From Bacteroidota bacterium (lineage in GTDB: Bacteria > Bacteroidota > Bacteroidia > Flavobacteriales > Schleiferiaceae), in assembly GCA_003045825.1 (NCBI GenBank), contig PZPA01000006.1, forward strand, positions 1 to 36,068: a stretch of 36,068 nucleotides of DNA. Direction: 5' to 3'. The translations under genes were made by a program, and so were the position numbers. Positions 16,844 through 26,631 of the stretch are shown piece by piece (positions within the stretch are counted from its first letter, which is position 1; the number at the start of each line of letters is the position of its first letter). The notes under the pieces are model-generated. The model was not told the DNA's origin, did not search any database, and saw nothing but the letters and a program-made list of their open reading frames with translations.

Positions 16844-18210
16844 TACAAAACGCCCCCTTAGCAGTAGGTCTTGACATTGGAACCACTAAAATTGTTGCCG
16901 TAGTGGGCCGATTAAACGAGCACCGCAAGATTGAAGTCTTGGGTATCGGAAAAAGCAAAAGCCTCGGTGTCCAGCGCGGTGTGGTGGCAAACATCACGCT
17001 CACCATCGAAAGTATTCAAGCCGCGGTAAAGATGGCCGAAGAAAACTCCGGTCTCAAGATCACCGAGGTCATGGTGGGTATTGCTGGTCAGCACATCCGC
17101 TCCATGCAACATTCAGACTATATCATGCGCGAAGATGCGGAAGCCATCATCAATGTTAATGATCTCGAGTCTCTGCAGAAAAACGTACACAATCTAGTCA
17201 TGATGCCCGGCGAACAGATACTGCACGCCTTGCCTCAGGAGTACAAAGTAGACGGCGACGCCAACATCGTGAATCCTCAGGGGATGTATGGCTCAAGGTT
17301 AGAAGCCAATTTTCATATAGTCGTCGGACAGATTGCATCAATAAAGAATATTGCGCGCTGTGTCGAACAAAGTGAACTTAAGGTGGGAGATATTACTCTT
17401 GAACCGCTGGCTTCTGCCGCTGCAGTTCTCGCTGAAGAAGAAAAAGATGCCGGTGTTGTTTTAGTAGATATCGGTGGTGGAACCACTGACATAGCAATCT
17501 TCAAGGATCATATTATCCGCCATACTGCGGTCATCCCATTTGGTGGGAAGGTCATCACTGAGGACATCAAAGAAGGATGTGAGATCATAGAAAAACAAGC
17601 AGAAACTTTGAAAGTGAAGTTTGGCTCTGCATGGCCAGGGGAGAACAAAGACAATGAGATAGTGAGCATCCCTGGATTGCGCGGAAGACCGCCAAAGGAA
17701 ATTAGCTTAAAGACCTTATCGAAGATTATCAATGCACGTGTTCGTGAGATCATGGAAAGCGTTATTGCGGAAATTCGCAACTACCAGCAAAACGATCCTC
17801 GGAAACGACTTATCGGCGGTATTGTGCTTACCGGTGGTGGTTCGCAGCTGAAACACATGAGCCAATTAGTGGAATACCTCACAGGAATGCCCACGCGCAT
17901 TGGCTACCCGAACGAGCATTTAGCCAGCGGGTATGTCAAAGAATTGGCCTCACCAGTATATGCAACTTCCATTGGATTATTAAGTATGGCCTTGGAATCA
18001 CAAGACCATCCTATGGCCTATGACCCGAGAGAAACGGAACAACCCATCGTTCCTGAAGCTCCCGCGGCAGAAGACGAACAGATTGAAGAGGTTGAAGGCG
18101 CTCCTAACCAAACGGGAAGTACACAAGCAGCGCCGCGTAAAGATCCTTTCTGGAAAGGCTTTATGAACAACATCAGAGAATGGCTAGAAAACGACGAAGA
18201 CATCGAATAA
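16840..18210 (+). CDS. ftsA: Cell division protein FtsA
   Basis: FtsA is an actin-like ATPase that tethers FtsZ to the membrane and recruits the late divisome. Actin-fold motifs are visible: phosphate-1 GLDIGTTKIVAVVG near residue 7, phosphate-2 VLVDIGGGTTDIAIF near 206, and the adenosine motif GGIVLTGGGSQLKHM near 326. Between them the 1C subdomain specific to FtsA is present. The C-terminus ends in an amphipathic stretch (PFWKGFMNNIREWLENDE) that should be the membrane-targeting helix, reached through an acidic, proline-rich linker. The length of 456 is normal for Bacteroidota. It is 10 bases from ftsZ. Confidence 0.96.
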   Translation: MIQNAPLAVGLDIGTTKIVAVVGRLNEHRKIEVLGIGKSKSLGVQRGVVANITLTIESIQAAVKMAEENSGLKITEVMVGIAGQHIRSMQHSDYIMREDAEAIINVNDLESLQKNVHNLVMMPGEQILHALPQEYKVDGDANIVNPQGMYGSRLEANFHIVVGQIASIKNIARCVEQSELKVGDITLEPLASAAAVLAEEEKDAGVVLVDIGGGTTDIAIFKDHIIRHTAVIPFGGKVITEDIKEGCEIIEKQAETLKVKFGSAWPGENKDNEIVSIPGLRGRPPKEISLKTLSKIINARVREIMESVIAEIRNYQQNDPRKRLIGGIVLTGGGSQLKHMSQLVEYLTGMPTRIGYPNEHLASGYVKELASPVYATSIGLLSMALESQDHPMAYDPRETEQPIVPEAPAAEDEQIEEVEGAPNQTGSTQAAPRKDPFWKGFMNNIREWLENDEDIE

Positions 18211-18220
18211 CCTGACAACC

Positions 18221-20539
18221 ATGATAGAAGACGGAATCCAATTCAACCTTCCAAAAAATAGAAGCTCAGTCATCAAAGTTATTGGTGTCGGTGGCGGAGG
18301 CTCAAACGCTGTCAACCACATGAAAAATGTTGGCGTAAACGGCGTGGACTTTATCATCTGTAATACAGATGCGCAGGCACTTTACCACAGTCCTGTTGCA
18401 AATAAGGTGCAACTAGGTGCCTCTCTCACCGAAGGACTGGGCGCTGGTGCAGATCCGGAGATCGGGCGCAGTGCTGCGGAAGAGAGTATTCAAGAAATTC
18501 AAAACATCCTTGAAACCGGTACAAAGATGTGTTTCATTACCGCTGGTATGGGCGGTGGAACCGGTACGGGTGCGGCTCCCATCATCGCAAAAGCTGCCCG
18601 CGAAATGGGCATACTTACCGTTGGTATTGTGACCGCGCCGTTCTCTTTTGAAGGGAAAATAAGAGCGGCACAAGCCGAAGAAGGTGTAAAAGCCATGCGT
18701 GATGCTGTGGACAGCCTCATTGTCATCAACAACGATAAACTTCGTCAAGTCTATGGCGATTTAGGATTCAGAAATGCCTTCAGTAAGGCAGATGAGGTTT
18801 TGGCTGGTGCAGCTAAAGGAATAGCCGAAGTCATCACGAACCACTATACCCAAAATATTGACTTGCGCGACGCCAAAACCGTCCTGGAGAACAGTGGTTC
18901 AGCGTTGTTCGGAACTGGTGAAGGTGAAGGAACTGGGCGAGCGGCCAAAGCTGTAGGTGCAGCACTAGATTCGCCATTATTAAACGACAACCACATCAAA
19001 GGTGCGAAAAACGTGCTTTTGCTCTTGACTTCGGGCGATGGCGATCACGAAGTGACGATCGACGAGATTGGGGAGATTACGGACCATATTCAGCGCGAGG
19101 CAGGTGGAAATGCGAATGTAATTATGGGAATTGGCTCTAGTGAAGAAACTGGCAGCCGCATTACTTGTACCATCATCGCAACAGGATTCCCCACAGGAAC
19201 ACAAGTGCTTCCGTCAGACAAACCTGAATTAGTAAAATACAACCTTGAAGGCAATGATTCTCATGGGGCTGTTGATGCTGTACCAGTTACATTAGAAGCT
19301 TCAGTGGTCACCGAGCAAAAAGAAAGAGTGGTCATGGACCTCGAAGATGTTGCTCCAGAAAATCTGGCACCTACGTTTGAAACGGATGAAGTCGTTGAAG
19401 ATATTGAAGATGCAGTTAATACGACGACCGAAACAGAGGGCTTCCCACAGCAACCTGATGAGGATATAGAGGCCACCTTTGAAGGAGCCCTAGAGAATGA
19501 AGGGCTTGAGATTGAAGAAGACGAAACACCGATGGTACATGTTCTAGAATGGGACATGGAAGACGAATCCGATGAAGCCACAGAGGCGATCGAGCAGGCG
19601 GTAGATGAGTCGCATATCGATAGTGAAACAGTGGACGAAGGAGATTCGCCAACTTTAGCCGGAGGCTGGGATTTGTTTACCCAAGATGAATTGGTCGAAG
19701 AAGAGATGGAATTAACCTTCGTCGACGAAGACGAGGCTGAAGAAATTCTTTCCGAGGAAGACGAGGCTATTGGTTCCTATTCTGAAGATGTCTTTGATGC
19801 GGAAGCTCCGCCAAAAATGGAGCGACTGGAGCTAGAAGAAACTGAAGCACTAAGCGAAGAGGTAGTAACCGCTGCGGATGCTTCAAGCGAAAACGTTCAG
19901 TCGATCGGGGAAGAACGCCGGTTTACGCTTGAAGACATAGAAGGTGACGGTTTTACACTGGAAATAGAAGAATTAGAGACGCCGCAAGAAAGCGGTCCTT
20001 CCAACGACTCCATAGAAGATACCCAATACGACCCTTTTGACCTCAGCTTGAGTGATATGCCAGAACTCAAGCAGAAAGCGGAACAGGAGAGTATGGAAAG
20101 CAGTTTCACGTTGGTCAGTAAAGAGTTTGAACTGGAGCCCCAAGCAGGCCTTCCAATGACTGAGACGGATACTTTGGAGGAAGCCGATCCTGCCTTACAT
20201 TTTCAAATAAAGGAAAGTGATGCACCAGCAGCGAAAGGCGCCCCGGAAGAGGAAGAAACTTTTGATATGGATCAACCGTTGAGTGAAATGCCAAGGCGCC
20301 CGCTCAGTGATTTGCCGTCAAAAATCCAAGACCGAATGTCGCGCTTGCAATCGTTTCAATACCAATTCAAGGCGAACTTGCAAAACCTGAGTGACGCGGA
20401 AAGAGTTCCTGCCTATTTGCGCCAAGGAATGGAGGTTGATTTGGACCAAAAAAGCAACGAACAACCTTCGAATATAGGGGTTGATAATGATGGAAACATC
20501 AGAACGAATAATTCATTCTTACACGATAACGTAGATTAA
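18221..20539 (+). CDS. ftsZ: Cell division GTPase FtsZ with very long acidic linker
   Basis: FtsZ is the tubulin-like GTPase that forms the division ring. The GTPase domain covers about residues 1–330, with the nucleotide-binding GGGTGTG at 111–117 and the T7 catalytic loop [10 protein letters not shown] at 212 onward (Asp214 and Asp217 present). From about 331 to 685 runs a disordered, strongly acidic linker. Between Arg369 and Lys532 there are 162 residues without a single lysine or arginine. The C-terminal part ([19 protein letters not shown] near 690 to NSFLHDNVD at the very end) is the phylum-specific conserved tail expected to bind FtsA. At 772 residues it is about twice E. coli FtsZ and, as I recall them, longer than most Flavobacteriia FtsZ. 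No frameshift is evident. Confidence 0.97.
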   Translation: MIEDGIQFNLPKNRSSVIKVIGVGGGGSNAVNHMKNVGVNGVDFIICNTDAQALYHSPVANKVQLGASLTEGLGAGADPEIGRSAAEESIQEIQNILETGTKMCFITAGMGGGTGTGAAPIIAKAAREMGILTVGIVTAPFSFEGKIRAAQAEEGVKAMRDAVDSLIVINNDKLRQVYGDLGFRNAFSKADEVLAGAAKGIAEVITNHYTQNIDLRDAKTVLENSGSALFGTGEGEGTGRAAKAVGAALDSPLLNDNHIKGAKNVLLLLTSGDGDHEVTIDEIGEITDHIQREAGGNANVIMGIGSSEETGSRITCTIIATGFPTGTQVLPSDKPELVKYNLEGNDSHGAVDAVPVTLEASVVTEQKERVVMDLEDVAPENLAPTFETDEVVEDIEDAVNTTTETEGFPQQPDEDIEATFEGALENEGLEIEEDETPMVHVLEWDMEDESDEATEAIEQAVDESHIDSETVDEGDSPTLAGGWDLFTQDELVEEEMELTFVDEDEAEEILSEEDEAIGSYSEDVFDAEAPPKMERLELEETEALSEEVVTAADASSENVQSIGEERRFTLEDIEGDGFTLEIEELETPQESGPSNDSIEDTQYDPFDLSLSDMPELKQKAEQESMESSFTLVSKEFELEPQAGLPMTETDTLEEADPALHFQIKESDAPAAKGAPEEEETFDMDQPLSEMPRRPLSDLPSKIQDRMSRLQSFQYQFKANLQNLSDAERVPAYLRQGMEVDLDQKSNEQPSNIGVDNDGNIRTNNSFLHDNVD

Positions 20540-20541
20540 TC

Positions 20542-20988
20542 ATGTCCTTAGAAGCACAAATCATGACCGATTTAAAATCGGCAATGAAAGCAAAAGATCG
20601 CGTCGCCCTGGAATCACTGCGCGCCATAAAAACAGCCATTCTCAACGAAAAAACTGCCGCAGGCGCAAGTGAAATGTCCGAAGCCGATGAAATGAAGATT
20701 TTGACTAAGTTGAGAAAGCAACGTGTGGAAAGCGCCACCATTTTTAGAGCACAAAACCGCGCGGACCTCGCTGAACCTGAAGAAGCTCAATTAGCGATTA
20801 TTGAACGCTATTTGCCAGAAATGCTTTCTGAAAGTGAGATTGAAGCGAAAGTTGCGGAAATCATTGCGGCCGTAGGCGCCACATCGATGGCAGATATGGG
20901 GAAAGTTATGGGCCAGGCAACCGCTGCAATGGCGGGTCAGGCTGATGGTAAAGTGATCAGCGGATTTGTGCGCAAATTACTCGCATAA
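20542..20988 (+). CDS. yqeY: YqeY/GatB-tail domain protein
   Basis: A 148-residue cytoplasmic protein starting MSLEAQIMTDLKSAMKAKD. It has the helical pattern of the YqeY family, including LRAIKTAILNEKTAAG near residue 27, LAIIERYLPEMLSE near 80 and GKVMGQATAAMAGQADGKVI near 117. The domain also occurs at the C-terminus of GatB, where it contacts tRNA; the stand-alone protein has no settled function. It follows ftsZ after 2 bases, a gene order common in Bacteroidota, and is the last gene before a strong terminator. Confidence 0.9.
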   Translation: MSLEAQIMTDLKSAMKAKDRVALESLRAIKTAILNEKTAAGASEMSEADEMKILTKLRKQRVESATIFRAQNRADLAEPEEAQLAIIERYLPEMLSESEIEAKVAEIIAAVGATSMADMGKVMGQATAAMAGQADGKVISGFVRKLLA

Positions 20989-21007
20989 TTTCATATTCAG
21001 TTAATCT

Positions 21008-21036
21008 AAAAAGCCCGGCAAATGCCGGGCTTTTTT
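21008..21036 (+). terminator. Rho-independent terminator of the dcw operon
   Basis: The sequence AAAAAGCCCGGCA, loop AA, TGCCGGGCTTTTT forms a perfect GC-rich hairpin followed by a T run. It lies 20 bases after the yqeY-like stop and separates the division operon from the secreted-protein cluster. Because the flanking A and T runs also pair, it could act in both directions. Confidence 0.92.
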
Positions 21037-21039
21037 CGT

Positions 21040-21047
21040 TAAATTTA
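21040..21047 (+). promoter_or_regulatory. Possible -7 element (TAAATTTA) for the secreted-protein cluster
   Basis: TAAATTTA differs from TAnnTTTG only in the last base and lies 21 bases upstream of the GTG at 21069, directly after the terminator. It is the best candidate promoter for the seven-gene run downstream, but no -33 element is clear. Confidence 0.3.
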
Positions 21048-21068
21048 GCTCCAGCAAAACGCATCAGT

Positions 21069-22307
21069 GTGAGACATTCTTTTCTTTTGGTATTCAGCAT
21101 TTTAACGCTAAGCAGTGTTGCACAAGACCGTACTGTTCGTCTGATGACTTACAATCTTTTGAATTACCGCAACACCACATCGTATTGCACGGGTTCAAAC
21201 AACAGCTCCAGTAGCAAAGAAGGGCATTTGGAAACCATCATTGGTGAAATAGAGCCGCATGTCGTAGTGATGAATGAGATAGGAAGTAATCCAAACAATC
21301 TTACTTACCTTCTAAACAACGCATTTAATACGGGAACAACCACGCACTGGGCCATGGCAAACCATGTACACAACGGTTTTTCATCCTTAGTGAATGGTGT
21401 CGCGTACCGCAGCGATCTTTTAGGAATATCAAACCAATGGGCTATCACAAAGGATGCCGACAACAATTCTTTAGTTAGAGCTATAGATATTGTTCGTTTT
21501 TATTACAAGGACGCGTTGCTACAAGGCAATAGCGATACCGCTTCCTTCGTAGTTATCGGTGCACATTTTAAAGCAGGAAATACCTCTTCTGACGCTGCAG
21601 AACGCAACAAAGCGGCTACAGCAATCGTCGACTGGGTCGACGCGCACAACTTTGAGAACGTTTTCTTATTGGGCGATCTCAATACGTATTCCAGTAACGA
21701 AGCTTCTTTTCAAAGCTTGATTGGAGGGAATTCCTTTCGCTTTGAGGACCCCATAAACTCCAACGGAAATTGGCACAACAACAGCAGTTTTGCTTCCATA
21801 CATACGCAGAGTACACGGACTTCAGGGAATTGCCATTCGGGTGGTGGCCTAGACGATCGCTTTGACCACATTCTTTGTTCAGAGGCAGTGATTGAAGGCG
21901 ACGAGCAAATCACCTATGCACCGAATAGTTATTTCGCAGTCGGGAACGACGGTAATCACTTTAACAACGCCATCAACTCTGGCAACAACTACAGTGTAAG
22001 TAGCGCTGTATTAAGTGCGCTATATGCCTTGAGCGATCACTTACCAGTGATTTTAGACATTGAAATCGAAGGACAGCATTTGGCCATAGCATCGCACGAA
22101 GGGAATTGGACCCTACCGAACCCCATGCCCGTTGGTACGACGCTAACGCTACCGGAGCATAGTCGGTTGTACATTAGCAATCTGGCAGGGCAAAGAGTAT
22201 TCGAAACATCGGCAACCAGCGTCGAGATTCCACTACTACCTAAGGGAACCTACCTGCTTCGTTTAGAGACAATGAACGGTCACACAACGCGTAAAATTCT
22301 TTTTTAA
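21069..22307 (+). CDS. Secreted EEP-family nuclease/phosphatase with T9SS sorting domain
   Basis: A 412-residue exported enzyme. Residues 1–18 are a signal peptide (MRHSFLLVFSILTLSSVAQ). Residues 20–335 are an endonuclease/exonuclease/phosphatase (DNase I-like) domain with the catalytic set visible: MTYNLLNY (Asn), VMNEIGS (metal-binding Glu), GAHFKAG (catalytic His), LLGDLNTYSSNE (Asp and Asn), RFDHILCS and LSDHLPV (final Asp-His). The last 70 residues end in YISNLAGQRVFE and PKGTYLLRLET with KILF, a type A T9SS sorting domain, so the enzyme should be released or surface-bound. The family includes DNases, phosphodiesterases and sphingomyelinases; the substrate cannot be read from sequence. 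The start is GTG, the only one that keeps the signal peptide. The stop overlaps the next gene by one base. Confidence 0.85.
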   Translation: MRHSFLLVFSILTLSSVAQDRTVRLMTYNLLNYRNTTSYCTGSNNSSSSKEGHLETIIGEIEPHVVVMNEIGSNPNNLTYLLNNAFNTGTTTHWAMANHVHNGFSSLVNGVAYRSDLLGISNQWAITKDADNNSLVRAIDIVRFYYKDALLQGNSDTASFVVIGAHFKAGNTSSDAAERNKAATAIVDWVDAHNFENVFLLGDLNTYSSNEASFQSLIGGNSFRFEDPINSNGNWHNNSSFASIHTQSTRTSGNCHSGGGLDDRFDHILCSEAVIEGDEQITYAPNSYFAVGNDGNHFNNAINSGNNYSVSSAVLSALYALSDHLPVILDIEIEGQHLAIASHEGNWTLPNPMPVGTTLTLPEHSRLYISNLAGQRVFETSATSVEIPLLPKGTYLLRLETMNGHTTRKILF

Positions 22308-24427
22308 TGCAGCACAGAATCCTCCTTCTTCTCGCTTTTTTGTGTAGCCTTTTTATGCAAGCGCAAAACTTTGAAGAGTTCCAAACAACACAAGCGAACA
22401 TTCGACTCTCCGCAACAAACGCAGGTACTTTTGGCAATGCTTTTAGAGGCTACAAAGACGGTTCCGGTACTCCATCATTAGAATATCCGGCTGGATCTGG
22501 GATTGAACATTTGTTTGAAGGCGGTATATGGATAGGGGGAACGTCTAATGGCGTGATTCGTGTGAGTACCTCAGCCTACGATTCTCCACAAGGATATGCG
22601 CCAGGCCGCGGTGGTTTCGAATTCAATCCAGTGCCTGGAATGCCGGTGAAAGAAATGAGCAGTCTAAAGACTTCGCCAAAGTTTAATTCCTCTGCGATTT
22701 CTCACCAAGATTTCATTGCAAATTTCTCTGATTCCACGTTGTTAGTACCGGGGACATCCATCCCTATCAACAACCACATCAACCCCATGGATATCGTCGC
22801 AGAAATGCGCCTTTTGAATTGGAACTACAGCTTTTCAGATTTCATGGCCATGTGCTCGTTGACCATTTACAACAGAGGAGACCAAACCTTTGATGATCTG
22901 TATATAGGCTTGTGGAACAACACGGTGGTTAGAAATATCAACATCACTCCCGCTGGAGCTGGCGGCGCCACCTTCTACACACAAGGCGGTAATGGATTTG
23001 TAGACAGTCTAAATCTAGCTTATTGTTACGATGCTACCGGTGATGAAGGATTTACGGACAGTTATGTGGGTCAAGTCTTTTTAGGCAGCGAAGACAAACA
23101 AGGCTTCCGTCATCCTAGAACCGATTCTAGTTTCAGAGTAAACTACAACGCATGGGTATTCAACAACAGCGGTCAGAGCACCTTCTTTTTCCCAACTACG
23201 GATCAGCAGCGCTATCAAAAAATGACAGACGGCTTTAACCACAATGCTTGCTGGACCAACCCTTCATCCCCCGGGTGCGTAAGTACCTTAGATGTGGATC
23301 TTCAAGACGAACTTAATAAGAGCGGGAACCGTTCTGACCTCATTTCAGCGGGTCCATTCAGCACTTTTGCACCGGGAGACACCATCAACATTGCCTTTGC
23401 TTTTGTCGTGGCTAAGAAGATGGAAGACGGCAACCCCAATGCGCAAAACAATGCAGTTCAGCGCGGAGGTCTTCTTAGCGCAGCGAATTGGGCGCAAACT
23501 ACCTACAACGGCGAAGACGGTAATTTCAATGGAATCTTAGATCCGGGAGAGGACAAAGATGGAGATGGAAGAATTACTCGTTTCATACTACCTACCCCGC
23601 CATCCATACCTTATTCAAGGGTGGAAGCAGGAGAGAATAGCGCAACTATTTATTGGGCCAATAATAGCGTTACAAGCGTAGACCCTATTTCTAAAAAACA
23701 AGATTTTGAAGGCTTCAACGTATACGCTACCTCAACGGGATTTGATGTTTTCGGCACCCCAAATCTCGCTGAAGATTTAAGTTTAGTTGCGTCCTTCGAT
23801 AGCATTGGAAACGACTACGGCATGAATAATGGCTTCGCTCCGGTAAAGCTCCTAACCCCAAAGGTATTTGAAAACGACACCGTAATTTACGACTACGCTT
23901 ACACGCTTTCTCCTTTACCGAATGGATGGCAGACAGCCATGGCTGTTACTGCTTTTGATAAGGGCGATCTAAATTCAGGACTTGAAAGTTTAGAAAGTTC
24001 AGCACTTGCCAACGTTACGCGTGTATTCCCAGGTAAAGAAGCTGCGGGTGAAGAAGATCGGCCTTATGCTTACCCCAATCCCTATTACCTTAGTGCAGGA
24101 TGGGAGGGACAGAGTAACTTCCAAGAGGAGAGTCGTAAGATCATTTTTGCCAATCTGCCTGCACATTGTCAAATCACTATTACGACGGCTGCAGGTGACT
24201 TGATCGACACCTTCGAGCATACGCCTAACTACAACGGCACTGATATCCGCTGGTTCAGAACCTTTGGATCTGAGAATCCTGATCAAAATACTTTTTCAGG
24301 CGGAGAACATGCCTGGGATTTATTATCAAAAGAAAGTCAAATCATCGCAAGAGGTACGTACCTCTTGCATGTACAAGATTTAGAAACTGGAAAACGAACT
24401 ACAGAACCCTTTATAATAGTTAAGTAA
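22307..24427 (+). CDS. Large secreted protein with Ca-binding-like loop and FN3-like region, function unknown
   Basis: A 706-residue exported protein; the signal peptide is MQHRILLLLAFLCSLFMQAQ. I recognise no enzyme domain. The N-terminal part (NIRLSATNAGTFGNAFRGYK, then LFEGGIWIGG) has a pattern I have seen in uncharacterised large secreted Bacteroidota and related proteins. Around residue 405, GNFNGILDPGEDKDGDGRIT is an EF-hand or dockerin-like calcium-binding pattern. Next comes a fibronectin type III-like segment (about 425–560). The last 120 residues (YAYPNPYYLSAGW to GTYLLHVQDLETGKRT, ending IIVK) resemble a FlgD-like or T9SS-type beta-sandwich. The start overlaps the upstream stop (TAATG) and the end overlaps the next gene the same way, so it belongs to one operon with the nuclease and the OB-fold protein. 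Confidence 0.8.
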   Translation: MQHRILLLLAFLCSLFMQAQNFEEFQTTQANIRLSATNAGTFGNAFRGYKDGSGTPSLEYPAGSGIEHLFEGGIWIGGTSNGVIRVSTSAYDSPQGYAPGRGGFEFNPVPGMPVKEMSSLKTSPKFNSSAISHQDFIANFSDSTLLVPGTSIPINNHINPMDIVAEMRLLNWNYSFSDFMAMCSLTIYNRGDQTFDDLYIGLWNNTVVRNINITPAGAGGATFYTQGGNGFVDSLNLAYCYDATGDEGFTDSYVGQVFLGSEDKQGFRHPRTDSSFRVNYNAWVFNNSGQSTFFFPTTDQQRYQKMTDGFNHNACWTNPSSPGCVSTLDVDLQDELNKSGNRSDLISAGPFSTFAPGDTINIAFAFVVAKKMEDGNPNAQNNAVQRGGLLSAANWAQTTYNGEDGNFNGILDPGEDKDGDGRITRFILPTPPSIPYSRVEAGENSATIYWANNSVTSVDPISKKQDFEGFNVYATSTGFDVFGTPNLAEDLSLVASFDSIGNDYGMNNGFAPVKLLTPKVFENDTVIYDYAYTLSPLPNGWQTAMAVTAFDKGDLNSGLESLESSALANVTRVFPGKEAAGEEDRPYAYPNPYYLSAGWEGQSNFQEESRKIIFANLPAHCQITITTAAGDLIDTFEHTPNYNGTDIRWFRTFGSENPDQNTFSGGEHAWDLLSKESQIIARGTYLLHVQDLETGKRTTEPFIIVK

Positions 24428-26628
24428 TGAGAAAATATCTACTCACCCTTTTAGTTGCTGCATTCGCTTCAACTGCTTTTGGCCAATCCTACGTTAGTAT
24501 TAATGCCATCAATACCGTTTCCGCAACTGATCTAGCTGCTTGTAACGACACCTCGGCCTACCTTGGCCAGACCATCATCACACGTGGTGTTGTGGTTACC
24601 CCTGGTTGGGCAACCGAAGTTGCTTCCGGCTCCGTGACCGGTGGTCTTCGTCCGTTCATATTTATTCAAGATACTGCAGTTGGTGGCCAGAGTTCACCGT
24701 GGTCAGGAATCGAAGTGATGGGTGTTTACTCTGCGTCTAACGGATCGCTTCAAGTTCCCTCAACATTCACTCAGGTGCTTCCAGGAGATATCGTTGAGGT
24801 CAAAGGTTTGGTCGGTGAATACAACGGTTCAAACCAATTAAGTCTTGTCGATGCCAACAGCTTCAGCATCATATCAACTACCACTGATCCTGTGGTCAGC
24901 GACACCATTTCATTAGGCGACCTAAACGACAACCAGCAGGTGAACCAACTCACCACTGGAGAAAAATACGAAGGTTCTTTTGTAACGCTCGAAAACCTTA
25001 CCGTAACAACGGTCATCCAATTCTCCGGAAACCGCATCAGTTTCAATGTAGCCGATGCCAATGGAAACGTGATCAACGTGAGTGACCGATTCTTAGCTCA
25101 AAAACTCTCATCGTACAGTACAGTGAATCCGAACTCACCGCAGTCGCAGGGTTCCTTTGTACCTCCAGTCCCTGGAACATTCCTAAACTCATTGAGTGGT
25201 GTAGTTCGTCACGACGCCAACGGTTGTACCGGTGATAACGGACGTGGCTATGAAATCAATCCATTTGACAGCACACATTATGATGTAGGCTATGCGCCGC
25301 CATACATCGCAAACTTCGAGCGTGATCCATCCGTACCTACTTCTAATCAAGACGTTGAAATTATCTGTAACATCACCGATTACGACGGTACTGTCGATAG
25401 CGTTTGTATCGCTTGGACTGCAGATAATGCAGTGAGTATTGCGAACATGCCTAAATATACCTTCCCTTTGAGTGCAGGTACAACGGATGAATACGAATAC
25501 GAAATTCCTGCACAAACCGACGGCAGCACCGTACGTTACTACATTTACGCTGCGGATAACGACGGGAACGAAAGTTGGTATCCAACAAAACCGACGACGC
25601 AAGCCTCACCCAATATTGAATTCTACACGGTCCGTGATAATGGAATGCTCGTCTACGACATTCAATACACCATGGATCCATTTGGAGACAGTCCTTTAGA
25701 AACGCAAGAGGTGACCGTCAAAGGGGTAGTAACCGCTTCTACTAAAATTGGCGATTTAGGGTACCTCTACATTCAAGATGAAACCGGTTCTGCATGGAGT
25801 GGGATTTGGTGTGTGGGTATTGGACTGAACCAATTTTACCGCAACGAAGAAGTTGAAGTAACTGGCGTGGTAGAAGAATACTACGGGATGACCCGCCTCA
25901 ATGTTACTTCTGCAAACAAAACAGGCAACTTAGGTAACGTAAGCGCTACCGTGCTTGATCCTTCCGATTCTGCATCCTATGCAAACTTTGGCTGGGAGCC
26001 GTACGAGAGTATGTTTATCCGCTACGAGCAGCCGAACGGTAAACTACACATTAGCCAAACGAATTTAGGTTTTGGTGATTTTGCTGTAAGCAGCTCTAAT
26101 ACTGCCGCAGTAAGCCATAGTGGTCGCGTTCTTGCAGGACGACAGAGCACTACCGCTTACAGTTCTCTAGACGTACAATTGGTCACCGATACTTCGTACA
26201 GCAGTTTAGACGGTGAAATGAACGTAACACCGATCGTTGTAAGCGATACCATGACTTTTGATGCCATTGAAGGCATCTTGTTCTACGGTTTTAGCAACTA
26301 CCGACTTTTACCTCGTAATAATAATGACTTCATCGGTGCAAACGTGACCCTTGATAGCATTACGGTGGCTAATTCACCGATCAGCGTTGTAGAATTGGAC
26401 CAAATGAATGTTGCCTATTACCCGAACCCTGTAAATAATCAGTTGACCGTTAAAGCACCTATGGATGGTGTATTAGCGATTTACAATAGCGCGGGAAAAC
26501 GAGTGTTAGGTGAGCGTTTCTCGCAAGAGTCAAATGTAGATGTAAGTGCATTACCTAATGGTTTGTACTTACTAAGTCTCGAAGGATCAACAGGCCAATT
26601 CTTTACTCGAATTTCTGTACAACACTAA
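24427..26628 (+). CDS. Secreted OB-fold protein with T9SS sorting domain
   Basis: A 733-residue exported protein with signal peptide MRKYLLTLLVAAFASTAFGQ. Two segments look like the OB-fold domains found in extracellular nucleases: residues 40–155 (LGQTIITRGVVV, FIFIQD, GDIVEVKGLVGEY) and about 425–505 (VTVKGVVTAS, YLYIQDETGSAWSGIW, VEVTGVVEEYYGMTRL). An Ig-like domain lies between them (about 300–395, ending YIYAADNDGNESWYP). The C-terminus AYYPNPVNNQLTVKAPMDGV through LPNGLYLLSLEG is a clear type A T9SS sorting domain. No catalytic motif is evident, so it may bind nucleic acid or another ligand at the surface. It overlaps the previous gene by one base and is followed by a lipoprotein gene after 3 bases. 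Confidence 0.82.
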   Translation: MRKYLLTLLVAAFASTAFGQSYVSINAINTVSATDLAACNDTSAYLGQTIITRGVVVTPGWATEVASGSVTGGLRPFIFIQDTAVGGQSSPWSGIEVMGVYSASNGSLQVPSTFTQVLPGDIVEVKGLVGEYNGSNQLSLVDANSFSIISTTTDPVVSDTISLGDLNDNQQVNQLTTGEKYEGSFVTLENLTVTTVIQFSGNRISFNVADANGNVINVSDRFLAQKLSSYSTVNPNSPQSQGSFVPPVPGTFLNSLSGVVRHDANGCTGDNGRGYEINPFDSTHYDVGYAPPYIANFERDPSVPTSNQDVEIICNITDYDGTVDSVCIAWTADNAVSIANMPKYTFPLSAGTTDEYEYEIPAQTDGSTVRYYIYAADNDGNESWYPTKPTTQASPNIEFYTVRDNGMLVYDIQYTMDPFGDSPLETQEVTVKGVVTASTKIGDLGYLYIQDETGSAWSGIWCVGIGLNQFYRNEEVEVTGVVEEYYGMTRLNVTSANKTGNLGNVSATVLDPSDSASYANFGWEPYESMFIRYEQPNGKLHISQTNLGFGDFAVSSSNTAAVSHSGRVLAGRQSTTAYSSLDVQLVTDTSYSSLDGEMNVTPIVVSDTMTFDAIEGILFYGFSNYRLLPRNNNDFIGANVTLDSITVANSPISVVELDQMNVAYYPNPVNNQLTVKAPMDGVLAIYNSAGKRVLGERFSQESNVDVSALPNGLYLLSLEGSTGQFFTRISVQH

Positions 26629-26631
26629 TTC

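Noticed and set aside
18845-18900. Altered FtsZ T7 loop ([10 protein letters not shown] instead of NVDFADV)
   Set aside because: The catalytic aspartates are present and, as I recall, this form is the usual one in Bacteroidota.
18413-19652. Long antisense open frames opposite ftsZ and other dcw genes
   Set aside because: They mirror the codon pattern of the conserved plus-strand genes, have no recognisable domains and no start context.
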